NCBI GenBank assembly: GCA_963971405.1
Contig: OZ020490.1
Location: 13,789,464-13,853,463 of the forward strand
Direction: 5' to 3'
Source of the DNA: Psococerastis gibbosa
Lineage: Eukaryota > Arthropoda > Insecta > Psocodea > Psocidae
DNA length: 64,000 nt
The first letter of the stretch is position 1; each line of letters starts with the position of its first letter. The position numbers and the translations under genes were made by a program. The notes beneath the pieces were generated by a model, which was not told the origin of the DNA, ran no database searches, and saw only the letters and a list, made by a program, of their open reading frames with translations. Positions 45,244 through 55,607 of this stretch are shown here, in pieces.

Positions 45244-46267
45244 TACCAAGTTGAATCCAGTGGACCAGAGCAGGTTCAAAGCTGCATCGTGTGGCTTCAC
45301 TGTGTTTCCCAAGTGGTTCGGAATCCACTATAATCAGGAGGTCCACTGTCCTATGGGCCCACACCGTGGCCTGGGACTGTGTCCATCCTTTTTTTTTTTT
45401 TTTTTTTTTTTTTACCTTCGTGGGGCCTACTCGTTTGAGTTCCTATAAGCGTCGACCTAGAAGGTCTTTTGCTTCCACGTTTGCCGTCTACGCCCATCTT
45501 ATAACACCAGTCTTTTTGATAAATTCTAGTGTTTTTGTGATGGGATTAGATCGGATGGTTTCCTCTTCAGACCTAGGGTGGCCAAGAGTTTGGTATCGAG
45601 TTTTTCCCAGCGCTTCACATTCAAAGAGAATGTGTTCAGCTGTTTCTTCTTCAACTTCACACAGTCTGCATCTACTGTCGTTTTTCACGCCAACCCTATG
45701 CATGTGTTTGTTGAAGTGGCCGTGGCCCGTAAGCGTGCCAACCACCCTTCTAGCTTGCTCTCTACTTAAAGAGAGAAGCTGATCGGTGAGCTTTTTACTA
45801 GGACCCGGAATAACCTTCTTAGCAAATCTGCTTTCCGGGACTTTCTTCCATTCCTCTGCAGTTTTTCTCTGCACCCATTTTTGTACAGAAGTACGGGCCT
45901 GGCAATAAGCCATCCCATACTTAGGTTCTGCACCAATGAATGGCGTTTCTGCACCTTTTCGAGCCAGCTCGTCGGCTCTTTCATTCCCATCAAAGTTCGA
46001 GTGAGCCGGGACCCAAATCAGCGAGACTGAGTTTTCCCGACACACCTTTATTAGGAGGTTGATGCAGTGCCACACCATTTTTGATGTGATCTTTATAGCC
46101 TCCACAGCCTTAATCGCTGCCTGCGAGTCTGTATAGATAATAATGGTTTTGCCCTTGCTTTCCATTTCCATACACTCCTCTAGGCATTTTATAATGGCCC
46201 CTACCTCAGCCTGAAAGACTGTAGCATATGTCCATCCTTACTACTACTACTTACTTACTTACTTACT
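45244..46267 (+). repeat. R3 copy interrupted by LINE A
   Basis: R3 runs from ACCAAGTTGAATCCAG to GGGACTGTGTCCATCC (45388) and resumes after the LINE with CTACTACTACTTACTTAC (46240-46267). Confidence 0.75.
45389..46228 (-). mobile_element. 5'-truncated LINE, family A, RNase H plus zinc knuckle, 9-bp target duplication
   Basis: A poly-T (45389-45413, reversed tail) and 3' UTR precede a minus-strand open frame of at least 227 codons ending at 45488 and running open to the truncation point. It encodes the last part of RNase HI: FQAEVGAI with the catalytic Glu, YTDSQAAIKAV with the catalytic Asp, and NERADELARKG with the last Asp. The first catalytic Asp lies beyond the break. Then come GTLTGHGHFNKHMH and CRLCEVEEETAEHILFEC. 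TGTCCATCC is at 45380-45388 and 46229-46237. The frame is intact, so the insertion is recent. Confidence 0.93.
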
Positions 46268-46804
46268 TGCACAAATTACGATGCAAGTCCTTATTTACGT
46301 TATTTCTTCTTCTACGCGTTTGTATTAGTACTTGTCTATTAGTTCGAAAGCTTGCAGAATCATTTGAGTACCTTCTGAGCTTTCGCATTCTTGGCCATCC
46401 TTTAGACTCGTCAGTAGAGCAACAAAAAATGTCCACGAAAACACTCCATCACTATAAAATCTGATATTGGCAAAGATAACCGAAACTTATCCCCCCCCCC
46501 CTCCAAATACCAATTTGGTTCCCGCACATCCCCGATTATGTAGACGACCATTTTGGGATTTATTAAAATTTTTGAGGGTTCTAATGAATGCTACGGCGAC
46601 CCTCCATATATCACTGGGAAAGGGTCCTCGATATTATCGGGAAAATGGCGTCGGTGTGGAGACCCTCATTTTTGGAAGGTATTTTTTAATAAAGGTAAAA
46701 GGAATATGATATGGGTCATATGAAAGGTTCATTGTCAAAGAGCCAAAGGTTTTTATGCGTATAATTTATTCAGAATACTCATAGAATTTTTTTTAATTTC
46801 TATT
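46268..46804. other. Unassigned non-coding stretch
   Basis: C run at about 46492-46501; no gene. Confidence 0.4.
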
Positions 46805-46808
46805 TTAA

Positions 46809-47440
46809 GAGGGTATGCTACGTAGATTTTTTTTTTTTTTTTTTTAAATAGCATAGCACTAGGCTTCCGCCATCAGCTTTCTTGCAGCCCAATACAACAC
46901 ATAATCTGGTGAACCTCTGCTACTGACACGTCTTAAGATGATTTCCGTCCATCTCTTCCCGGGTGTCGCATTAAGGGCAGAAAGGCTCCGCTGCTACACC
47001 TATACGGTGGAGATGTTTCTGAAGGTAGTCATGACCCGTAGTTAACCTAAATTCCGCAACTGACTGGTATCTGGGTAGGTTCTTTCGCGGCCTGTCTTTC
47101 TTCTGCACTAGTTTTTCCCATGTTTTTCCAGCGGCGTCAGTCCTGTGAGCTGTCCCGCACTTAACCTGAATGAATTCTTTGGTATGCCTCTTACAGTCAC
47201 GAAAGGTCATGGGTTTGTCAGGTTGTTCCACAGCAGCTCCCTCTCTGGCGAGTCTATCCGCTTCCGTAGAAAATTGGCACCCCAAAAATAAATACTTTTC
47301 ATTTGTTTATATGATTAACTCAGCAAGTTATTAAAAACTGATTTAAGTTGTAGAAGACTATTTCGTGTATCATATAATCGGTTTTGTTGTTTTTCCAAAA
47401 ATCCGTGATTCCCCGAAATTTATGAAAGAACTAAGTAATT
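46809..47440. mobile_element. TTAA foldback element, copy 3, left half only, carrying LINE C
   Basis: After TTAA (46805-46808) it reads GAGGGTATGCTACGTAGA, is broken by the LINE, and resumes AAATTGGCACCCC, then GTTGTAGAAGACTATTTCGT. The right arm is missing; sequence passes into AT-rich DNA near 47440. Confidence 0.75.
46827..47264 (-). mobile_element. 5'-truncated LINE, family C, with short target duplication
   Basis: Poly-T 46827-46845, then in reverse a reading frame with ADRLAREGAA (end of RNase H), FRLTTGHDYLQKHLHRIGV and a decayed knuckle (C, stop, CDTREEMDGNHLKTC). In another frame it ends YWAARKLMAEA-stop. CGTAGA is on both sides (46821-46826 and 47265-47270). At least one stop and one frame shift show it is older than LINE A. 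Confidence 0.82.
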
Positions 47441-48871
47441 AATAGTAATATATAAAATATATATATAATATAATAATATATAATAAGTAATGGTGGGACA
47501 TTAGACAAGACATAATTATTACTATACCATATCATGTTATAATGCATTCCGATAACAACTCCCTCATCTGTGCCTCGGCCGCTAGTTTAGATGACATCTG
47601 AATCACAAGGCCTGTCATATAAAAAGCCTAACTCTCCTACCATAATAGCATTTGATCATTAAATATATTATTTTTTACTGGAATATCGTAGCCGGTAGCC
47701 TTTTTCTCGATAAAAAGTGACTGGAGAATTTTTTAATAGTCTGATAGTGTGTAGTCGGTATTGTGGATTGAGTACCTACTTCACTAACGTGTTTTTTTAG
47801 GATAATCGTTTTTAAATTGTGTTTTGAATCCTTCAATTTGGTTGTAGGTTTCTGTCAGGTTGAGGAAGTGATGCCTGATGACTTTATTCATGCTTTTTGA
47901 GTCGCCGCGCCGTTATTTTGATTCATATAGGGTGTTACAAGTCGGTACTTTAAAGCATTCATTAACAACTTACCACAATACCACCACTTTACAGTTTAAT
48001 AGGCTACTTGAAATTTACTTGAGCGGGAAAACAACCCCCCCCCCCCAATGATATTTTTTGGCTTTACCCTAGATAGAATTGAACTTTCCAGACATACGAC
48101 CTATTACCACATACTATACGACCGCCCCCCCCCCCCCACCAAAAACAAATAAAAAAACATGGCTGCTGTTGTTGCTTCATAAGTGATATAATGTCTAGGT
48201 TTACGTTGTCACCTGTTTAACGAATTAAATTGACTCTTCTATTACTATAGCTTGTTTAACTAACCAACCTGACTTTTTGTATATGGTTAAAAAAATACGA
48301 TACCTATCCTATGAAATTTCCTTTTATTTAAACATGCATTGGTGGGAAAATTGAGTTTCCGGCCATTGTCAGGTGGTACGGTAAGCAAGTAAGCAACCCC
48401 TCCCCCCTCGCCGTTCCCGGTTAAAAAGGTTCATAAAATGTTATGGGTGACCATTCTTTCTCTAAAACGACATACTTTTTCTTGGAAACTAGAAAACGTT
48501 GGAAAATTCAAAATTTTACTCTTACAAAACATATAAACGGTATTTATAACTATGTCGGATGCAAGTGAAATTTGAGGAAAAATTTCTGGTCCTGCTAACT
48601 TATTTTAACCATAGTTTTATTATTTATTATGATAAAATAACAAGTTTATTGAAACGGTCAGCGTTCTTATAATGTCCTATTATGTGTGTATAGAGTTTCT
48701 GTAAGAAGCTCATTACGTTAAGGTTTGCTGGTAATTTCGTTGTATTGAAACGTGCCAGTGCACCTGCTACCTTTCCACAATATTATGGACTTGCTCCTAG
48801 CTAAGTACCTATGTAGGTATACAGAATAAAGCATTGCAATAATCAGGTACTTTTACAGTGCGTTGCGATAA
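47441..48871. other. Unassigned region with a CTAGATAGAAT-type module
   Basis: CCTAGATAGAATTGAACTTT at about 48051 is followed by GACCGCCCCCCCCCC at about 48120, the order seen at 4488 and 27358. AT-rich near 47445-47485. No gene. Confidence 0.4.
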
Positions 48872-49255
48872 GGCGCCCATTCCATTGACCGGCTAGGGCT
48901 ATTTCCAAAAACAGTGACGTGGTAGCAGACATTCAAGACTTAGGTTGCGTTTCCACCGATCTCGCATTGCAGAATGCAAATGACATTGACGGAAATTAGA
49001 ATTTTTCTTTTTATAGAAATCTATTAAAATGTTTGTACTTAACATATCCCATGACGTCATTTTTTAATTTTAGTTTGTTTGTTTGTGATTTTACTGTATG
49101 ATCATTGATCAATTTTAACTATGGCATAGAGGAAAATAAACATTTCCGTCAATTCTGCAATGCGAGGTCGGTGGAAACGCCACCTAAGTCTTGAATGTCT
49201 GCTACCACGTTACCGTTGTTGGAAATAGCCCTAGCCGGTCAATGTAATGGGCACC
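48872..49255. mobile_element. Hairpin element P3 containing a second palindrome
   Basis: The outer arms start GGCGCCCATTCCATTGACCG and end GGTCAATGTAATGGGCACC. They include TAGGGCTATTTCCA and the core GACGTGGTAGCAGACATTC, both mirrored on the right. At the outer centre (TTAA) sits an inner palindrome, 48943-49184, with ends GGTTGCGTTTCCACCGA and TCGGTGGAAACGCCACC and arms through CTCGCATTGCAGAATGC / TTCTGCAATGCGAG. Confidence 0.88.
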
Positions 49256-49291
49256 TTATTTTCTATTCTAATATTCCGTCATTTGTATTAT

Positions 49292-49360
49292 TAACCTACA
49301 GAGGTGACTGAAGAGGTCAATTGGATACATTCATTAAATTGTTTGTAGCAATTTTATTAA
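49292..49360 (+). mobile_element. SINE2 3' part
   Basis: AACCTACAGAGGTGACTGAA to CATTCATTAAATTGTTTG; the 5' half is absent. Confidence 0.55.
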
Positions 49361-51207
49361 ACTTTTTATTTATAAAAAAAAGTCTCCTTAAAATAAAAAT
49401 TTCAATTTTTTTTTAATCACAAATGACGGGAAAATTGACCAGTGGAATACACGCCTAATCTTTCGTGGCATGAAAAGACGTAACTGACACATTTCGTTAG
49501 TGTCGAGAAACGCTGGAGTTTTTTGCCCTAGAATTTACGAGTAGATGAGGAACCTTTCTTGGGTTTTTATGACAGCTGTTATGGTTTTAGAGCTCCTGAT
49601 TAATTTTATTTTTTTGTAAAAATGTCACCAAACAACACGATATCACTTTGACACTTACGATATCAAATCGAATCGTGTAATCAAATCATGTATATTTGTG
49701 TCATATTTTTGCATGCTTCCATACAGTCCATGGATAAATAAATAAATAAATACATTAGTCACCAAATAAAAAACAAGATTGAATAGCCCTAAAGATTAAA
49801 GACCCTAAGACCCGAAAGTCCATCCAGGTCAGCCTTCATGAATTCTATGAAGGGACAGACCGAGATTAACATTTTTTGTTTGTTTATTTTTAAATGCCAT
49901 TTATATAGGGAGCTTGTTCAATATTTAGGACCCAAGATGTATTGGTCCTTTTGCTGTTGCCGCAATTCTTTTCCTTTCAACAGCCATTCTGTCCCTATTC
50001 CTCGCATTATATTCATGGACCGCCTCAAAATTGAATGCCCCCAAACACAATCTCACCTTGAATTGGTAAGAAAAAACGTCATTGCTGTCATGACGTAGAT
50101 TGCCGTGGTCTTTCGTACTAAAAGGGTTATGATAGATAAGTTTTTAAAATAGATTCAGGTTTATCACCCATATTAAAATACTTCATTCCTCCATATTTAG
50201 ATAGCTGGCGATGCCTCGATTCCATATAACCATAAAGTTACGTCTTTTCTTATTTGGAAGAGTAAGAATACCAGTATGTTCCGAAATAATATTTTGAAAT
50301 GAAGCGTATCGATCAATTATTTTCCTATTAACATTTCAGATAAGTTATAGAACATTTATTCTGTCATAATAAATTATGAAATTTACTTATTTTTACATGT
50401 GACTTGTTGGCAACTGTTTTCTAAATGTTGGCATAATGTAGGCCAATTTAGCTCTGGACCGGAAATTAAAGTCGAAATGGTCAATACGGACGCTAAAGAG
50501 GCTGGCAACTTGACAAGGATTGATTAAGTTCCTAAAAATCTCAGTTTCAGAGTCGTTAATATTTATAAATTGCTCGATAAATTTCCTCCTGATTTTCTTC
50601 CAGTTCGCTTAGTCTTTTGATGTTTGGTGTGATTGTCACTGGGTTATTTTATTTCTCTCCACTGTGGTTTACGATTAAAAACATCTGCATCACGGTGTTT
50701 GTAACATGCCGCAGTACACTGCAGTACATATTGCATTATTATTGTTAACCTATCTTATCCAGCATATTTCATATTTTATTGTTACAACTGTCAATTAGCC
50801 TATTGTACAGTCAAAACAGCAGTCCTGATGTTCAAATTCGTTAGTCAAAATAAAACATAGACCTTGGCTATAAATTTCTCCAAATCGGTTCCTCGTTGAC
50901 AAGAAATGCCATTCTTATTTGTTCCCGTGGAGTTTACCCATTCGCCAGTTGTTCCGCCTAAATTGTGATAGCTTCTTGGGAGGTCTAACCGACAGACAGA
51001 TCTATGGCACAAATATATTCTTTCTACTTGATTATTGGCCGTAAATTTGGCTGGGAAGAAGTCATTAAAGGAAATGGATCGGTCCGAGGCACTCCGGCTT
51101 TCTGAAATTATAGTCTTGTTCGCTATTGGATTTTAATTTGAGACTAGCCTACTTCAATATTTTATAGCTATTTCTACTTCTTGTGTGATTATTATTATAT
51201 TTTATTT
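49361..51207. other. Unassigned non-coding stretch
   Basis: The left edge holds AAATGACGGGAAAATTGACC and GTGGAATACACGCC followed by TAA (to about 49457), which resembles a right end of the P3 type. An 86-codon frame at 49838-50098 has no domain. No unc-5 exon was recognised. Confidence 0.4.
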
Positions 51208-51285
51208 TGACTCGTATCTGTACTTGGTTAAGCCATGCTTTCGCCGATATCATTGCGTCAATGGTAGGCTTGTCTCAGCTTGTCC
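51208..51285 (-). repeat. R5 fragment
   Basis: GTACTTGGTTAAGCCATGC and GCGTCAATGGTAGGCTTGTC are the reverse of the R5 end. Confidence 0.5.
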
Positions 51286-51319
51286 ATTATCCCTGAAATT
51301 AGAGGATATGGAAAAAATT

Positions 51320-51391
51320 GGGCTTGGCAGGATTCGAACCCACGATCTACGCCTAACCGGGGCGTCGTCTTAACCGCTGGACCACAAGCCC
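51320..51391 (-). tRNA. tRNA-like gene or pseudogene, 72 nt, with T6 terminator
   Basis: On the minus strand the acceptor GGGCTTG pairs perfectly with CAAGCCC. A box TGGTCCAGCGG and B box GGTTCGAATCC are canonical. The anticodon stem is ACGCC/GGCGT with loop CCGGTTA, giving anticodon GGT (threonine), but base 33 is C instead of the usual U. The T-arm is 5 bp with G-U pairs. The D-stem has one mismatch. TTTTTT follows two bases after the acceptor. A functional tRNA is possible but the C33 argues for a tRNA-derived element or pseudogene. Confidence 0.55.
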
Positions 51392-51454
51392 CGACAAGAC
51401 CAGTAATCGCCAAATCCTCTACTTATGCTCAAATTGAGTAATTGACATGATTTG

Positions 51455-51526
51455 TGTTGCTAGACAGGTTAGCTTAGACGACGCCCCGGTTAGGCGTAGA
51501 TCGTGGGTTCGAATCCCGCCAAGCCC
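51455..51526 (+). tRNA. Second tRNA-like copy, opposite orientation, 5' part altered
   Basis: Shares ACGCCCCGGTTAGGCGT, GATCGTGGGTTCGAATCC and CAAGCCC with the first copy, and is also followed by TTTTTT (51529-51534). The 5' half is different: the acceptor strand GGGCTTG is absent, and the A-box-like block reads TAGCTTAGACG. It cannot form an acceptor stem, so it is a pseudogene. Confidence 0.5.
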
Positions 51527-51552
51527 AGTTTTTTCCATATCCTCTAATTTCA

Positions 51553-52950
51553 GTTTAAATGAGGAGGTTACCTCTTCAACCAAAGTTAATTTAATGTCAG
51601 CGTTATATATACCATATAATACTACAATGTATTGTCCATTATCGCTTGGAGTTGGTGAAGGTTGAATTCGAGGACGTCTGTCAGTTTGCCAATGGCCAAA
51701 AATTCATACGGAAACAATACAAATAACGTTCGAAATCCATGGGGTCGTTGGCATTGGACAAGGGAGCAGTGGGTCACTACAAGTAAGCCTAGGTCCATTA
51801 AAAGTCCTTCAAGACATTGTTGTTTTGTATGATGGTGTATTTTTAATAGGGTTACTCACATTCCGGTGGAAAAGTCAGGGAGAATAGCAGAATCTGCATA
51901 CAGCCAATTAGAATAAATTACCGTATTAATTAATTATTAATTAATTGACATAATGGGGATGATTTTTACTCCAAATTGAACGGGGAAACACTACGAAGAA
52001 GGTAAAACACCCTGTATGTTAGACTCACAATTCCCAAGGATTAAAAGTAGGGGCCGCGGGCCAGTATGCTACTATTCACCCTATAATCCCTTCAAAACCT
52101 TGTCGGTCAATCCTTCTTCGTGTCTTAATTTACGTAAAAACCCTTCATCGACCGCAGCCTCTTCCAATTAGGCTAAATGGTTTCAGACTATAAAGACCGG
52201 CAGTCTAAAGAGTTGTAAAAAGTATTTTTAACCCTTATTCCAGGGAAATTAGGGCATTTCCAGTGGAGGTCGCACCAGTCTCCGTTTCCCCTGGGATATA
52301 GGCCCCAGCATCGCTAAATCCGATTTAAGGTCCAAAACCCCCCTCAGATATATCACAATCCCTTTGATCACAGTAGAAGGTTCGCTGTTCGCTGTTTTTC
52401 TCTTTCTTCCTTCCTTTTCCTGTCTCAATTTTTGCCTGAAAAAAAGGAAATCTCCATGTTCAGGTTACGATGTTCGCTCTACTTGCAAATTGCAGCCGAA
52501 AAAGGTTGAGCTAGGTGCTTCTGACTGTTCCTTTTCCAGAATTCGTGCATCAAGAAATCTGTATACTGTATGTTAATCCACTAAGGCTGTCTGTCCCTGG
52601 ACACTGGTATTGCTTAAACACATAGGCGTCATATTCATCTAAGAATACCAACATTGTACTCTTTAGAAATATACGCCTCTACATTTCGATATACAGTATG
52701 GTATGTGGTCGTTACGAGCAACGAGTGCCTTCAATTTTTCTACTTGGTTTTTTTATTAATAACGGAGAGTGAAGGTGACAGGAGGTAGGAGTTAAAAAAC
52801 TGGCTAATCGGTGTAAGTGAAGGCCACATATCAATAGCAAAATGTAAAAGAATATTTATTCGATGGAATGCGACCTTTTTTGATAGCTCTACAACGGATA
52901 CTCCCTGAGAAATTCAATAAAAACGCGTAGCGCCGGTGTCGGATTTGATT
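51553..52950. other. Unassigned non-coding stretch
   Basis: No supported feature. Confidence 0.4.
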
Positions 52951-52954
52951 TTAA

Positions 52955-53319
52955 GAGTGTACAGCCCGTAGGAAAGTGGCAGCCCCAAATTTAATAATTT
53001 AATATTTTTTATTTAACATGTTATTAAAGATTTGGCTCATCAAAGTTGTAGAAGACTACTTCATGCATCATATAATAAGGTATTTTTAGTTTTCGAAATT
53101 GTAGGTTTTTTTTATACGTGAAAAGTTATTGTTTATAAAATATTTGCATGTTTATGGAAAACTACAATTTCGAAAATAAAAAATATCTTATAATATGATT
53201 CATGAAGTAGTCTTCTACAACTTTGATGAACCAAATCTTTAATAACATGATTAGTTAATTAAATAAAAAATAAAAAGTATTAAATTTCGGGCTGCCAATT
53301 TCCTACGGGCTGTACACTC
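52955..53319. mobile_element. TTAA foldback element, copy 4 (365 bp)
   Basis: TTAA on both sides (52951-52954 and 53320-53323). Ends GAGTGTACAGCCCGTAGG and CCTACGGGCTGTACACTC. This is the cleanest copy, with arms that fold back over their whole length. Confidence 0.9.
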
Positions 53320-53323
53320 TTAA

Positions 53324-53989
53324 GATTTGTTCTGAATTTCTTAAGGAAAGAGTCTTTCTCATATATTTTTTTTAAAATGTTTGTTGGTTTCTTGGAGACC
53401 GGCATGCGAATGAAGTAATCAAGCCATTTTGATTGCCTGTTTCGAAATAACTAGTTTCTTTTCACAAAGGAACTTTAATGCCAACCGTGGTTACTCCATT
53501 CATTTCAAAATACAAATGAAAATATCTCACCTTCCGAAAAAATCTGGTACAAAGTTAGCAATATTGCTGAACTTTTAAAACGAATGAACTTTCAATAACT
53601 CATACAGAACGAAATAATAAATTTACAAGTCAAACTCTAAGCAGGGCCATAAAACTTCTTAAGAATTCATACCAAATTCTCAAATGAGTTGTAAATACTA
53701 AATATTCTCTCCAAACTCTTTTCCATTTATTTTCGTTAGAAAGCAATGATTTTTTTTGTAGATGAGTTGCCGCAATGGTAGAAATTATGAGATAACTTTT
53801 ATCACTTTGGTTTGAAGATTCGAAACTTACTATTGACAGAATTTGACCAGTTATAGAGATTATAGTGATTTGGTGTAACCCAACTACAACGCAAAAATTC
53901 AATTTCGAGGTACATCTTCGACCAATCTACGAAAGAAAATGAAAATTTTAGTCAATCAATCAAATTAAATAAATGCGCATAATGGGTAA
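53324..53989. other. Unassigned non-coding stretch
   Basis: No supported feature. Confidence 0.4.
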
Positions 53990-54343
53990 CAGTGGTTGCC
54001 AACTGGTGGTCCGCGAAAATGCCTGCAGTGACTTAAGAGTTGCTAATAACAAGAACACTTAACCGAAAAATACAATAACTTGCCCGAATTTCACATTAAC
54101 TTTGCGGTAAATTAATATCATACTACTACTAATAACAATAAATTCGTGTATTTCTCAACATTATTGACACATGATCATATATTGTAGGCCCCCTTAACCT
54201 ACCAATACTGTAAGCTAAACATATTAATATCATTGAAAGCCTTCTAATTCTTTAAAAAAAAAGTAATAGATGTAAGGGGTGGTCCGCAGTGACACATTGC
54301 CGGCCTGAGTGGTCCGCTAACCGTCACTGGTTGGGAACCACTG
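53990..54343. mobile_element. hAT-type MITE, 354 bp
   Basis: Left CAGTGGTTGCCAACTGGTGG followed by TCCGCG; right CACTGGTTGGGAACCACTG preceded by GTGGTCCGC. These are the CAGTGGTTCCCAACC-type ends common in hAT elements of animals. No matching 8-bp flank remains. Confidence 0.75.
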
Positions 54344-54414
54344 ATTTACAACAAAACACAATACGGTACCTATTTGCCTATATCAACCTTTTCTTTAGGT
54401 GGGTTAGATTTTTG

Positions 54415-54520
54415 CAGGCCAGGAAGGTGATCATCCGCAGCTCAGGATATCAAACATTCCGCAGTTGTGACCCAGCGTAAACGAGTAGTTCTTGCCATAA
54501 GCCTGACAGCCTAGTATAAT
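54415..54520 (+). repeat. Dispersed repeat R6 copy
   Basis: CCGCAGTTGTGACCCAGCG and GTTCTTGCCATAAG; see 26037. Confidence 0.55.
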
Positions 54521-54783
54521 TAATGTGCACATCTCCCTTTAACAAAAAAAAAAAATAATAATATTAAGAGTGTACGTCCCGTAGGAAACTGGCAGCCCGA
54601 AATTTAATACTTCTTATATTTCATTGAATTAACTAATTATTTGGCCCATTAAGTATAGAAGACTTACTTCATAGGTCATATAATAGGGAATTTTTAATTT
54701 TTGATACCGTAGCTTTTTCATACATAGATTGAGTATAGATTGCTTTCAATAAAAAGTCGAAAATTTTTCAGTCTAGCAATATA

Positions 54784-55143
54784 AATATCAGACTCAGGAA
54801 AAGAATGTTTAAGTCTCTTGTGTGGAGCATTCTACTATATGGATGTGAAACATAAGCGAAAAATATGTCAAGAAACTAGAAGCATTCGAAATGTGGTGTT
54901 ACCGCCGCATTTTGAGAATACCTTGGCAAGACCATGTAACTAATGAGAAAGTCCTAACCCAAATAAATGAAAAAAGGCCCCTTGTTGCATCCATATCCAC
55001 TAGGAGGGCACGCTGGATCGGACACCTACTTCGGCATGATAACTTAGTCAGCTGCTTCATTGAAGGGACCTTAGAAGGCGTAAATCGACGGGGACGGCCA
55101 CGAAACGAATATCTCCAACAAGTTGCAACATCGCTGCAATAAT
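54784..55143 (+). mobile_element. RTE-type LINE fragment, second family
   Basis: NIRLRKRMFKSLVWSILLYG then a stop, and after a frame change LEAFEMWCYRRILRIPW, RRARWIGHLLRH and RRGRPRNEYL, the tail of a second RTE-like polyprotein family. Nested in the TTAA element. Confidence 0.8.
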
Positions 55144-55424
55144 TATGTTGCTGCCAACCAGCCATCACCCGGCTGTAACTTAAAGAAGAGCTTTTTCATA
55201 AAAACTATAAAAATTTATAAACTATAAAATTTCACGTAAAATGAATCATGAGAAAACTACAAAACCAAAAATTCAAAATACGCTAATTATATGATGCATG
55301 AAGTATCGTAGTCTTCTTCATCCATTGTAGGGTTTCTCTCGTGACTTCGTGGAAACGAAACATAATGGGTAATTTTACACATTAGTCTTCTGCAACTTAA
55401 ATGAGCCAAATAAATAATATAATT

Positions 55425-55587
55425 CGATGGCCAGGTGGTAAAGTGCTTGCGCTTGTGCGAGTCCTTACACGTCATGCGATCAGGGACGTGTCGTAACTCA
55501 ACACGGGTACTAACCTGCAGAGGCGACTGAAGGGGGCAATCGGATACATTCATTAAATTGTTTGTATGCGATTAACCTTAAAAAAAA
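55425..55587 (+). mobile_element. SINE2 copy, fullest
   Basis: GGCCAGGTGGTAAAGTGC start, GTGTCGTAACTCAACACGGG middle, TTGTATGCGATTAACC then A7 end. Nested in the TTAA element. Confidence 0.75.
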
Positions 55588-55607
55588 GTGCTTAGTTAAT
55601 TCAATGA

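Larger units (their letters stand above)
51293..51552. repeat. Inverted repeat with tRNA-like arms (about 78 bp each)
   Basis: Left arm 51293-51370 and right arm 51475-51552 are nearly identical inverse complements, including the outer CTGAAATTAGAGGATATGG. The loop is about 104 bp. Only a few mismatches are seen (such as GGCAGGATT against GGCGGGATT). Confidence 0.88.

Noticed and set aside
45488..46225. An RNase H protein as a host gene
   Set aside because: Poly-A tail, target duplication, zinc knuckle and a second copy at 1871 show that it is a truncated LINE.
49838..50098. An 86-codon frame as a possible next unc-5 exon
   Set aside because: It contains none of the Ig2 or thrombospondin-repeat motifs, and the frame has no matching phase-1 acceptor.
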